64,000 nt of DNA from Auanema rhodensis (lineage: Eukaryota > Nematoda > Chromadorea > Rhabditida > Rhabditidae), in NCBI GenBank assembly GCA_964057225.1, contig OZ059896.1, positions 19,030,501 through 19,094,500 of the forward strand, read 5' to 3'. Each line of letters opens with the position of its first letter. Within the stretch, counting starts at the first letter, position 1. Shown piece by piece: positions 8,834 through 20,432 of this stretch. The translations under genes and the position numbers were made by a program. The notes under the pieces were generated by a model. The model searched no databases. It was not told where the DNA came from and saw only the letters and a program-made list of their open reading frames with translations.

Positions 8834-9539
8834 GCACTATACTACATTGAGAAACGCTTAATACAAAAATTAGTTATGATCGTTTGAAAAATGATGCATT
8901 AGTGTATGTTGAGTTTCCATGTACACTCAACATTGCTTCCAAAAACATTTTGACAAAAATTTTTTCGAAAATTTTCAGAATAATTTAGCGAAAAGTAGAT
9001 GTTTTCAGATTCCTTTTTTCAAGGCAAAGACGATGGACAATGTTATTCAACGAAAAAATTAATTCTTCAGGGTGAAAATCGATGATATAAGTGTGAACTT
9101 ATATCAGTTGATATCTCGGTGCATTTTTAAGCTAGCGCAAATCTGATAACACAGATCGATGCAGCTTAAAAATCCGCATCGAATGCACTATACTACATTG
9201 AGAAACGCTTAATACAAAAATTAGTTATGATCGTTTGAAAAATGATGCATTAGTGTATGTTGAGTTTCCATGTACACTCAACATTGCTTCCAAAAACATT
9301 TTGACAAAAATTTTTTCGAAAATTTTCAGAATAATTTAGCAAAAAGTAGATGTTTTCAGATTCCTTTTTTCAAGGCAAAGACGATGGACAATGATATTCA
9401 ACGAAAAAATTAATTCTTCAGGGTGAAAATCGAGGATATAAGTGTGAACTTATATCAGTTGATATCTCGGTGCATTTTTAAGCTAGCGCAAATCAGATAA
9501 CACAGATCGATGCAGCTTAAAAATCCGCATCGAATGCAC
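8834..9539 (+). repeat. Satellite, two-monomer spacer between copies 2 and 3
   Basis: 706 bp and apparently identical to 5393-6098, including ATCGATGATAT in the first monomer and the recombinant second monomer (TTTTCAG start, then GATATT and AATCAGATAAC). Identity of element plus spacer shows that the 3.44-kb unit itself was duplicated. Confidence 0.95.
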
Positions 9540-9922
9540 TGTCACATCTGCAAGCACATGGTAAACATGTGCGCGCTATTCAAATAGCGGGAGCCTGAAC
9601 AAGCCCCGCCCACAACATGGGGCACACATGGCACTCTTGCTTCTGGCCTAACCCAGATAGGTTGTCTTATAGCCATGTGAGTCTCATCTCTATATCATCT
9701 ATATATATATACTCTATTTAATACTTTATTAGATCTCTTTATATTCTTTCTTAATGTAATTCTTATATTGTATTTTCTTGTTATCTGATAATGAATCTTT
9801 TTCTCTTTAAGTATTTGTCTTAATAAGGAAATCGGGGCGTTCGGGTCTGCCTACCTAAGGAACAAGGTAGAAGTACATATATCTTCCGACCATGAAAAGA
9901 CGGGAAGAAACAATATGTAACG
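9540..9922 (+). repeat. 5' LTR, copy 3
   Basis: 383 bp, same sequence as in copies 1 and 2. Confidence 0.95.
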
Positions 9923-9935
9923 TGGAGGTTCCACC
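9923..9935 (+). other. Primer-binding site, tRNA-Gln type, copy 3
   Basis: TGGAGGTTCCACC directly after the LTR. Confidence 0.85.
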
Positions 9936-10945
9936 TTGCTTACTTTACTGTTAATTTATTGACATCAAGTTTACGAGACTCTTGGACTTAATTACCCAAC
10001 AGTGAGGAGTAACCGAGCCGTGCACCATGATTTCCCCAAAAATTATTTTGGCTACCACTTCTCCTCCGCTCAACAAAAACTGGGAGGTGTCTGAGACGTT
10101 TGGGGAAACTATCAGACAATAGTTTTGACGAGCGTTACCTTTTTGTTATGCACGCGCGTGCTATTTTGATTCATTACTTTATGATGTGAATGTCCAGTGT
10201 GGCAACAGAGCTCACTTTTTAGCTGAGTTGTTTGGAAGCTGGAGGCTGTTGGGATAATTTTATTTACGATTTTTGATTTTGATTCACATCCAAGGGTTCA
10301 TCAGGGTTCTACTCCTGTTAACTCTTTTCTTATTAGTTCAGAGATAATAAGAATATTTAAATTCCTACCCACCCAAGTCCACTCTACGTCTGCCAACGTT
10401 TCCTTTTTCCTATATTATTGACAGATTACTGAATTTAAACTCCTATATCAATCTTAAATTACCTTCTAAATCTTTTGAAATTAAATTAAAAATTATCTTA
10501 ATTAAGATTTATTTTGAAATTCTTTCTACAAATCTTAATAAACTTTATAAAATTGAACTTAATATACGAGATGAGACATTTTTGTTTACTTTAAGCTTAC
10601 TCACATTCAAATAGTTGGCCCACGCGTACCAGCTGTTCGGCATGTGTAGTCAATAACAGCTGTTAAAATTCAAAAGTTTTCAAACAGGCTTAAGGCACCA
10701 TCTGTGATTCCTTATTTGTCTCTAAGCTGACATTAGTGATTATAATATTCAAATATCACGACAGACGGTCAATGGTTGTTTACCATAAGCGCTAACATCT
10801 GGTGTCGTGACACATGGCTGGAGGCGGAGCTTGAAGCTTCAACGATCCTCCTTCATCAGACGCCATTGTCACAAACGTTTTTACTGGAATCTAGTTGCTT
10901 CCAGTACGCGCTCTTATATTCATCTAACTGTATTCACCAGCCACC

Positions 10946-10984
10946 ATGTCGGACTCGGACATCAGCGAGGACAACAAAGATTAG
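10946..10984 (+). pseudogene. Probable truncated gag start, copy 3
   Basis: Same 12 codons ending in TAG as in the other copies. Confidence 0.4.
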
Positions 10985-11289
10985 GAACAAGGATCACCAG
11001 AGCCATACCTTTTGTATGTCACACAACAACAAAGAAGAATGAACAACGGTACAATACACGAATTAGAACACAAAATAAAGAAATTCAGGTTAATGACTTA
11101 GTTATGATAAAAGTGAATTCTACACGAAACAAACTAACACCTTCATTCGAAGGGCCTTATTTAGTTACAGCAGTTCAAAGATCTTTCGTCGTGGTTTAAA
11201 CAGATAGAGGAAAAAGCAGAAGAGTACACAAGGACTTCGTCAAACCTTACCAACGGACAACATCTATTCCGGTTATCACAATTTCTTGA
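10984..11289 (+). pseudogene. Integrase C-terminal remnant (GPY/F), copy 3
   Basis: The in-frame TAA is at 11197-11199 and the final TGA at 11287-11289. Confidence 0.8.
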
Positions 11290-11879
11290 AGGTAGTTTTT
11301 TTTAACAAAATCAAATTGTTGAAATTTTTCTTATTTTATTTTGTGCCATTTCTAATTGTAACACTTCTTTGTTGTTGATTGATTTTCTCTGAGAAGTCTG
11401 CTATTGTTTTACAAAAGTTTGTTTTATTACTCCAACTCTCATTGAGTAGATTTTTTTCAACATTCTCTTGTGAATCATGCTATTTTTTATGCTTAATCAT
11501 TACTTGTATTCACCTTATGGACATTAGTCATACGGGTTAAACGAGTTTTCATTTTTTTTGTACAAAACGAGCTCGACCTATTCTCAGGGTAACACCGTAC
11601 CTGTACAACTCAAGAAAATGAACGACTATATCACAGTCGAATGGTTTAGAAGCAAAGCTCTCGTTTGCAAGCATTTCACTACTCAAGTGAATGAAATAGA
11701 ATCTACTCGATACTACATTTCGAATTCAACAAACTTGAAGAGACAATAGCTAAACTTTCAAATCGTATTGTATACATTTTTTTTTTATCCACTACACCAT
11801 GATTTTTTTTTCCAACATCCAACTATCTTAAAAAGTGAATTAATTTATTTTGTTTTTGAACGAGGACGTTCAACTTTTT

Positions 11880-11891
11880 AAGGTGGGGGGA
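11880..11891 (+). other. Polypurine tract, copy 3
   Basis: AAGGTGGGGGGA abutting TG of the 3' LTR. Confidence 0.85.
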
Positions 11892-12274
11892 TGTCACATC
11901 TGCAAGCACATGGTAAACATGTGCGCGCTATTCAAATAGCGGGAGCCTGAACAAGCCCCGCCCACAACATGGGGCACACATGGCACTCTTGCTTCTGGCC
12001 TAACCCAGATAGGTTGTCTTATAGCCATGTGAGTCTCATCTCTATATCATCTATATATATATACTCTATTTAATACTTTATTAGATCTCTTTATATTCTT
12101 TCTTAATGTAATTCTTATATTGTATTTTCTTGTTATCTGATAATGAATCTTTTTCTCTTTAAGTATTTGTCTTAATAAGGAAATCGGGGCGTTCGGGTCT
12201 GCCTACCTAAGGAACAAGGTAGAAGTACATATATCTTCCGACCATGAAAAGACGGGAAGAAACAATATGTAACG
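11892..12274 (+). repeat. 3' LTR, copy 3
   Basis: 383 bp, followed by GCAC at 12275-12278. Confidence 0.95.
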
Positions 12275-13682
12275 GCACTATACTACATTGAGAAACGCTT
12301 AATACAAAAATTAGTTATGATCGTTTGAAAAATGATGCATTAGTGTATGTTGAGTTTCCATATACACTCAACATTGCTTCCAAAAACATTTTGACAAAAA
12401 TTTTTTCGAAAATTTTCAGAATAATTTAGCGAAAAGTAGATGTTTTCAGATTCCTTTTTTCAAGGCAAAGACGATGGACAATGTTATTCAACGAAAAAAT
12501 TAATTCTTCAGGGTGAAAATCGATGATATAAGTGTGAACTTATATCAGTTGATATCTCGGTGCATTTTTAAGCTAGCGCAAATCTGATAACACAGATCGA
12601 TGCAGCTTAAAAATCCGCATCGAATGCACTATACTACATTGAGAAACGCTTAATACAAAAATTAGTTATGATCGTTTGAAAAATGATGCATTAGTGTATG
12701 TTGAGTTTCCATGTACACTCAACATTGCTTCCAAAAACATTTTGACAAAAATTTTTTCGAAAATTTTCAGAATAATTTAGCAAAAAGTAGATGTTTTCAG
12801 ATTCCTTTTTTCAAGGCAAAGACGATGGACAATGTTATTCAACGAAAAAATTAATTCTTCAGGGTGAAAATCGAGGATATAAGTGTGAACTTATATCAGT
12901 TGATATCTCGGTGCATTTTTAAGCTAGCGCAAATCTGATAACACAGATCGATGCAGCTTAAAAATCCGCATCGAATGCACTATACTACATTGAGAAACGC
13001 TTAATACAAAAATTAGTTATGATCGTTTGAAAAATGATGCATTAGTGTATGTTGAGTTTCCATGTACACTCAACATTGCTTCCAAAAACATTTTGACAAA
13101 AATTTTTTCGAAAAGTTTCAAGATAATTTAGCGAAAAGTAGATGTTTTTAGATTCCTTTTTTCAAGGCAAAGACGATGGACAATGATATTCAACGAAAAA
13201 ATTAATTCTTCAGGGTGAAAATCGAGGATATAAGTGTGAACTTATATCAGTTGATATCTCGGTGCATTTTTAAGCTAGCGCAAATCTGATAACACAGATC
13301 GATGCAGCTTAAAAATCCGCATCGAATGCACTATACTACATTGAGAAACGCTTAATACAAAAATTAGTTATGATCGTTTGAAAAATGATGCATTAGTGTA
13401 TGTTGAGTTTCCATGTACACTCAACATTGCTTCCAAAAACATTTTGACAAAAATTTTTTCGAAAAGTTTCAAGATAATTTAGCGAAAAGTAGATGTTTTT
13501 AGATTCCTTTTTTCAAGGCAAAGACGATGGACAATGATATTCAACGAAAAAATTAATTCTTCAGGGTGAAAATCGAGGATATAAGTGTGAACTTATATCA
13601 GTTGATATCTCGGTGCATTTTTAAGCTAGCGCAAATCAGATAACACAGATCGATGCAGCTTAAAAATCCGCATCGAATGCAC
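12275..13682 (+). repeat. Satellite, four-monomer spacer between copies 3 and 4
   Basis: 1,408 bp, equal to four monomers plus the 4-bp duplication. The first two monomers match the downstream flank of copy 4 (GCGAAAAG with ATCGATGATAT, then a TTTTCAG type). The last two (13130, 13481) are the GCGAAAAG, TTTTTAG, GATATT type that also precedes copy 1. The spacer therefore joins a complete right flank to a complete left flank, without the recombinant monomer of the shorter spacers. Confidence 0.95.
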
Positions 13683-14065
13683 TGTCACATCTGCAAGCAC
13701 ATGGTAAACATGTGCGCGCTATTCAAATAGCGGGAGCCTGAACAAGCCCCGCCCACAACATGGGGCACACATGGCACTCTTGCTTCTGGCCTAACCCAGA
13801 TAGGTTGTCTTATAGCCATGTGAGTCTCATCTCTATATCATCTATATATATATACTCTATTTAATACTTTATTAAATCTCTTTATATTCTTTCTTAATGT
13901 AATTCTTATATTGTATTTTCTTGTTATCTGATAATGAATCTTTTTCTCTTTAAGTATTTGTCTTAATAAGGAAATCGGGGCGTTCGGGTCTGCCTACCTA
14001 AGGAACAAGGTAGAAGTACATATATCTTCCGACCATGAAAAGACGGGAAGAAACAATATGTAACG
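13683..14065 (+). repeat. 5' LTR, copy 4
   Basis: 383 bp, with TTATTAAATC where the other seven LTRs have TTATTAGATC (13875). Confidence 0.95.
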
Positions 14066-14078
14066 TGGAGGTTCCACC
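14066..14078 (+). other. Primer-binding site, tRNA-Gln type, copy 4
   Basis: Unchanged 13-nt site after the LTR. Confidence 0.85.
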
Positions 14079-15088
14079 TTGCTTACTTTACTGTTAATTT
14101 ATTGACATCAAGTTTACGAGACTCTTGGACTTAATTACCCAACAGTGAGGAGTAACCGAGCCGTGCACCATGATTTCCCCAAAAATTATTTTGGCTACCA
14201 CTTCTCCTCCGCTCAACAAAAACTGGGAGGTGTCTGAGACGTTTGGGGAAACTATCAGACAATAGTTTTGACGAGCGTTACCTTTTTGTTATGCACGCGC
14301 GTGCTATTTTGATTCATTACTTTATGATGTGAATGTCCAGTGTGGCAACAGAGCTCACTTTTTAGCTGAGTTGTTTGGAAGCTGGAGGCTGTTGGGATAA
14401 TTTTATTTACGATTTTTGATTTTGATTCACATCCAAGGGTTCATCAGGGTTCTACTCCTGTTAACTCTTTTCTTATTAGTTCAGAGATAATAAGAATATT
14501 TAAATTCCTACCCACCCAAGTCCACTCTACGTCTGCCAACGTTTCCTTTTTCCTATATTATTGACAGATTACTGAATTTAAACTCCTATATCAATCTTAA
14601 ATTACCTTCTAAATCTTTTGAAATTAAATTAAAAATTATCTTAATTAAGATTTATTTTGAAATTCTTTCTACAAATCTTAATAAACTTTATAAAATTGAA
14701 CTTAATATACGAGATGAGACATTTTTGTTTACTTTAAGCTTACTCACATTCAAATAGTTGGCCCACGCGTACCAGCTGTTCGGCATGTGTAGTCAATAAC
14801 AGCTGTTAAAATTCAAAAGTTTTCAAACAGGCTTAAGGCACCATCTGTGATTCCTTATTTGTCTCTAAGCTGACATTAGTGATTATAATATTCAAATATC
14901 ACGACAGACGGTCAATGGTTGTTTACCATAAGCGCTAACATCTGGTGTCGTGACACATGGCTGGAGGCGGAGCTTGAAGCTTCAACGATCCTCCTTCATC
15001 AGACGCCATTGTCACAAACGTTTTTACTGGAATCTAGTTGCTTCCAGTACGCGCTCTTATATTCATCTAACTGTATTCACCAGCCACC

Positions 15089-15127
15089 ATGTCGGACTCG
15101 GACATCAGCGAGGACAACAAAGATTAG
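15089..15127 (+). pseudogene. Probable truncated gag start, copy 4
   Basis: Same 12-codon frame in the GCCACC context. Confidence 0.4.
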
Positions 15128-15432
15128 GAACAAGGATCACCAGAGCCATACCTTTTGTATGTCACACAACAACAAAGAAGAATGAACAACGGTACAATAC
15201 ACGAATTAGAACACAAAATAAAGAAATTCAGGTTAATGACTTAGTTATGATAAAAGTGAATTCTACACGAAACAAACTAACACCTTCATTCGAAGGGCCT
15301 TATTTAGTTACAGCAGTTCAAAGATCTTTCGTCGTGGTTTAAACAGATAGAGGAAAAAGCAGAAGAGTACACAAGGACTTCGTCAAACCTTACCAACGGA
15401 CAACATCTATTCCGGTTATCACAATTTCTTGA
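15127..15432 (+). pseudogene. Integrase C-terminal remnant (GPY/F), copy 4
   Basis: The in-frame TAA is at 15340-15342 and the final TGA at 15430-15432. Confidence 0.8.
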
Positions 15433-16022
15433 AGGTAGTTTTTTTTAACAAAATCAAATTGTTGAAATTTTTCTTATTTTATTTTGTGCCATTTCTAATT
15501 GTAACACTTCTTTGTTGTTGATTGATTTTCTCTGAGAAGTCTGCTATTGTTTTACAAAAGTTTGTTTTATTACTCCAACTCTCATTGAGTAGATTTTTTT
15601 CAACATTCTCTTGTGAATCATGCTATTTTTTATGCTTAATCATTACTTGTATTCACCTTATGGACATTAGTCATACGGGTTAAACGAGTTTTCATTTTTT
15701 TTGTACAAAACGAGCTCGACCTATTCTCAGGGTAACACCGTACCTGTACAACTCAAGAAAATGAACGACTATATCACAGTCGAATGGTTTAGAAGCAAAG
15801 CTCTCGTTTGCAAGCATTTCACTACTCAAGTGAATGAAATAGAATCTACTCGATACTACATTTCGAATTCAACAAACTTGAAGAGACAATAGCTAAACTT
15901 TCAAATCGTATTGTATACATTTTTTTTTTATCCACTACACCATGATTTTTTTTTCCAACATCCAACTATCTTAAAAAGTGAATTAATTTATTTTGTTTTT
16001 GAACGAGGACGTTCAACTTTTT

Positions 16023-16034
16023 AAGGTGGGGGGA
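16023..16034 (+). other. Polypurine tract, copy 4
   Basis: AAGGTGGGGGGA next to the 3' LTR. Confidence 0.85.
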
Positions 16035-16417
16035 TGTCACATCTGCAAGCACATGGTAAACATGTGCGCGCTATTCAAATAGCGGGAGCCTGAACAAGCC
16101 CCGCCCACAACATGGGGCACACATGGCACTCTTGCTTCTGGCCTAACCCAGATAGGTTGTCTTATAGCCATGTGAGTCTCATCTCTATATCATCTATATA
16201 TATATACTCTATTTAATACTTTATTAGATCTCTTTATATTCTTTCTTAATGTAATTCTTATATTGTATTTTCTTGTTATCTGATCATGAATCTTTTTCTC
16301 TTTAAGTATTTGTCTTAATAAGGAAATCGGGGCGTTCGGGTCTGCCTACCTAAGGAACAAGGTAGAAGTACATATATCTTCCGACCATGAAAAGACGGGA
16401 AGAAACAATATGTAACG
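16035..16417 (+). repeat. 3' LTR, copy 4
   Basis: 383 bp with C at 16285 (TGATCATGAA against TGATAATGAA elsewhere). GCAC follows at 16418-16421. Confidence 0.95.
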
Positions 16418-16922
16418 GCACTATACTACATTGAGAAACGCTTAATACAAAAATTAGTTATGATCGTTTGAAAAATGATGCATTAGTGTATGTTGAGTTT
16501 CCATATACACTCAACATTGCTTCCAAAAACATTTTGACAAAAATTTTTTCGAAAATTTTCAGAATAATTTAGCGAAAAGTAGATGTTTTCAGATTCCTTT
16601 TTTCAAGGCAAAGACGATGGACAATGTTATTCAACGAAAAAATTAATTCTTCAGGGTGAAAATCGATGATATAAGTGTGAACTTATATCAGTTGATATCT
16701 CGGTGCATTTTTAAGCTAGCGCAAATCTGATAACACAGATCGATGCAGCTTAAAAATCCGCATCGAATGCACTATACTACATTGAGAAACGCTTAATACA
16801 AAAATTAGTTATGATCGTTTGAAAAATGATGCATTAGTGTATGTTGAGTTTCCATGTACACTCAACATTGCTTCCAAAAACATTTTGACAAAAATTTTTT
16901 CGAAAATTTTCAGAATAATTTA

Positions 16923-18326
16923 GCAAAAAGTAGATGTTTTCAGATTCCTTTTTTCAAGGCAAAGACGATGGACAATGTTATTCAACGAAAAAATTAATTC
17001 TTCAGGGTGAAAATCGAGGATATAAGTGTGAACTTATATCAGTTGATATCTCGGTGCATTTTTAAGCTAGCGCAAATCTGATAACACAGATCGATGCAGC
17101 TTAAAAATCCGCATCGAATGCACTATACTACATTGAGAAACGCTTAATCCAAAAATTAGTTATGATCGTTTGAAAAATGATGCATTAGTGTATGTTGAGT
17201 TTCCATGTACACTCAACATTGCTTCCAAAAACATTTTGACAAAAATTTTTTCGAAAAATTTCAAAATAATTTAGCAAAAAGTAGATGTTTTCAGATTCCT
17301 TTTTTCAAGGCAAAGACGATGGACAATGTTATTCAACGAAAAAATTAATTCTTCAGGGTGAAAATCGAGGATATGAGTGTGAACTTATATCAGTTGATAT
17401 CTCGGTGCATTTTTAAGCTAGCGCAAATCTGATAACACAGATCGACGCAGCTTAAAAATCCGCATCGAATGCACTATACTACATTGAGAAACGCTTAATA
17501 CAAAAATTAGTTATGATCGTTTGAAAAATGATGCATTAGTGTATGTTGAGTTTCCATGTACACTCAACATTGCTTCCAAAAACATTTTGACAAAAATTTT
17601 TTCGAAAATTTTCAGAATAATTTAGCAAAAAGTAGATGTTTTCAGATTCCTTTTTTCAAGGCAAAGACGATGGACAATGTTATTCAACGAAAAAATTAAT
17701 TCTTCAGGGTGAAAATCGAGGATATAAGTGTGAACTTATATCAGTTGATATCTCGGTGCATTTTTAAGCTAGCGCAAATCTGATAACACAGATCGATGCA
17801 GCTTAAAAATCCGCATCGAATGCACTATACTACATTGAGAAACGCTTAATCCAAAAATTAGTTATGATCGTTTGAAAAATGATGCATTAGTGTATGTTGA
17901 GTTTCCATGTACACTCAACATTGCTTCCAAAAACATTTTGACAAAAATTTTTTCGAAAAATTTCAAAATAATTTAGCAAAAAGTAGATGTTTTCAGATTC
18001 CTTTTTTCAAGGCAAAGACGATGGACAATGTTATTCAACGAAAAAATTAATTCTTCAGGGTGAAAATCGAGGATATGAGTGTGAACTTATATCAGTTGAT
18101 ATCTCGGTGCATTTTTAAGCTAGCGCAAATCTGATAACACAGATCGACGCAGCTTAAAAATCCGCATCGAATGCACTATACTACATTGAGAAACGCTTAA
18201 TACGAAAATTAGTTATGATCGTTTGAAAAATGATGCATTAGTGTATGTTGAGTTTCCATGTACACTCAACATTGCTTCCAAAAACATTTTGACAAAAATT
18301 TTTTCGAAAAGTTTCAAGATAATTTA
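16923..18326 (+). repeat. Two-monomer higher-order repeat (2 units)
   Basis: Units 16923-17624 and 17625-18326. The private TTAATCC variant at 17144 and 17846 is 702 bp apart, and each unit ends in a GATATGAG monomer. Confidence 0.8.
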
Positions 18327-20432
18327 GCGAAGAGTAGATGTTTTTAGATTCCTTTTTTCAAGGCAAAGACGATGGACAATGATATTCAACGAAAAAATTA
18401 ATTCTTCAGGGTGAAAATCGAGGATATAAGTGTGAACTTATATCAGTTGATATCTCGGTGCATTTTTAAGCTAGCGCAAATCTGATAACACAGATCGATG
18501 CAGCTTAAAAATCCGCATCGAATGCACTATACTACATTGAGAAACGCTTAATACAAAAATTAGTTATGATCGTTTGAAAAATGATGCATTAGTGTATGTT
18601 GAGTTTCCATGTACACTCAACATTGCTTCCAAAAACATTTTGACAAAAATTTTTTCGAAAAATTTCAAAATAATTTAGCAAAAAGTAGATGTTTTCAGAT
18701 TCCTTTTTTCAAGGCAAAGACGATGGACAATGATATTCAACGAAAAAATTAATTCTTCAGGGTGAAAATCGAGGATATAAGTGTGAACTTATATCAGTTG
18801 ATATCTCGGTGCATTTTTAAGCTAGCGCAAATCTGATAACACAGATCGATGCAGCTTAAAAATCCGCATCGAATGCACTATACTACATTAAGAAACGCTT
18901 AATACAAAAATTAGTTATGATCGTTTGAAAAATGATGCATTAGTGTATGTTGAGTTTCCATGTACACTCAACATTGCTTCCAAAAACATTTTGACAAAAA
19001 TTTTTTCGAAAAATTTCAAAATAATTTAGCAAAAAGTAGATGTTTTCAGATTCCTTTTTTCAAGGCAAAGACGATGGACAATGTTATTCAACGAAAAAAT
19101 TAATTCTTCAGGGTGAAAATCGAGGATATGAGTGTGAACTTATATCAGTTGATATCTCGGTGCATTTTTAAGCTAGCGCAAATCTGATAACACAGATCGA
19201 CGCAGCTTAAAAATCCGCATCGAATGCACTATACTACATTGAGAAACGCTTAATACGAAAATTAGTTATGATCGTTTGAAAAATGATGCATTAGTGTATG
19301 TTGAGTTTCCATGTACACTCAACATTGCTTCCAAAAACATTTTGACAAAAATTTTTTCGAAAAGTTTCAAGATAATTTAGCGAAAAGTAGATGTTTTTAG
19401 ATTCCTTTTTTCAAGGCAAAGACGATGGACAATGATATTCAACGAAAAAATTAATTCTTCAGGGTGAAAATCGAGGATATAAGTGTGAACTTATATCAGT
19501 TGATATCTCGGTGCATTTTTAAGCTAGCGCAAATCTGATAACACAGATCGATGCAGCTTAAAAATCCGCATCGAATGCACTATACTACATTGAGAAACGC
19601 TTAATACAAAAATTAGTTATGATCGTTTGAAAAATGATGCATTAGTGTATGTTGAATTTCCATGTACACTCAACATTGCTTCCAAAAACATTTTGACAAA
19701 AATTTTTTCGAAAAATTTCAAAATAATTTAGCAAAAAGTAGATGTTTTCAGATTCCTTTTTTCAAGGCAAAGACGATGGACAATGATATTCAACGAAAAA
19801 ATTAATTCTTCAGGGTGAAAATCGAGGATATAAGTGTGAACTTATATCAGTTGATATCTCGGTGCATTTTTAAGCTAGCGCAAATCTGATAACACAGATC
19901 GATGCAGCTTAAAAATCCGCATCGAATGCACTATACTACATTGAGAAACGCTTAATACAAAAATTAGTTATGATCGTTTGAAAAATGATGCATTAGTGTA
20001 TGTTGAGTTTCCATGTACACTCAACATTGCTTCCAAAAACATTTTGACAAAAATTTTTTCGAAAAATTTCAAAATAATTTAGCAAAAAGTAGATGTTTTC
20101 AGATTCCTTTTTTCAAGGCAAAGACGATGGACAATGTTATTCAACGAAAAAATTAATTCTTCAGGGTGAAAATCGAGGATATGAGTGTGAACTTATATCA
20201 GTTGATATCTCGGTGCATTTTTAAGCTAGCGCAAATCTGATAACACAGATCGACGCAGCTTAAAAATCCGCATCGAATGCACTATACTACATTGAGAAAC
20301 GCTTAATACAAAAATTAGTTATGATCGTTTGAAAAATGATGCATTAGTGTATGTTGAGTTTCCATGTACACTCAACATTGCTTCCAAAAACATTTTGACA
20401 AAAATTTTTTCGAAAAATTTCAAAATAATTTA
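18327..20432 (+). repeat. Three-monomer higher-order repeat (2 units)
   Basis: Units 18327-19379 and 19380-20432 each run GCG-type (TTTTTAG, GATATT), then TTTTCAG with GATATT, then a GATATGAG monomer. The first unit has a private GCGAAGAG at its start. Confidence 0.8.

Larger units (their letters stand above)
9540..12274 (+). mobile_element. Non-autonomous Ty3/gypsy-type LTR retrotransposon, copy 3
   Basis: 2,735 bp with the 10-T version of the T run. GCAC flanks it at 9536-9539 and 12275-12278. Its downstream flank carries A at 12362 (CCATATACAC instead of CCATGTACAC), a variant shared only with copy 4, so copies 3 and 4 are sisters on the right side. Confidence 0.93.
13683..16417 (+). mobile_element. 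Non-autonomous Ty3/gypsy-type LTR retrotransposon, copy 4
   Basis: 2,735 bp. Two private substitutions: A for G at 13875 in the 5' LTR and C for A at 16285 in the 3' LTR, so its LTRs differ from each other at two sites. The right flank carries A at 16505, shared with copy 3. This is the rightmost copy, and its downstream flank probably preserves the original right-hand context. Confidence 0.93.

Noticed and set aside
2659-16417. Four independent site-specific insertions
   Set aside because: Private variants in the neighbouring satellite are shared by all copies, which needs co-amplification of one insertion.
2659-16417. BEL/Pao or Copia assignment
   Set aside because: The only protein remnant is a GPY/F module of the Ty3/gypsy type with the pol tail directly after it; nothing points to the other superfamilies.
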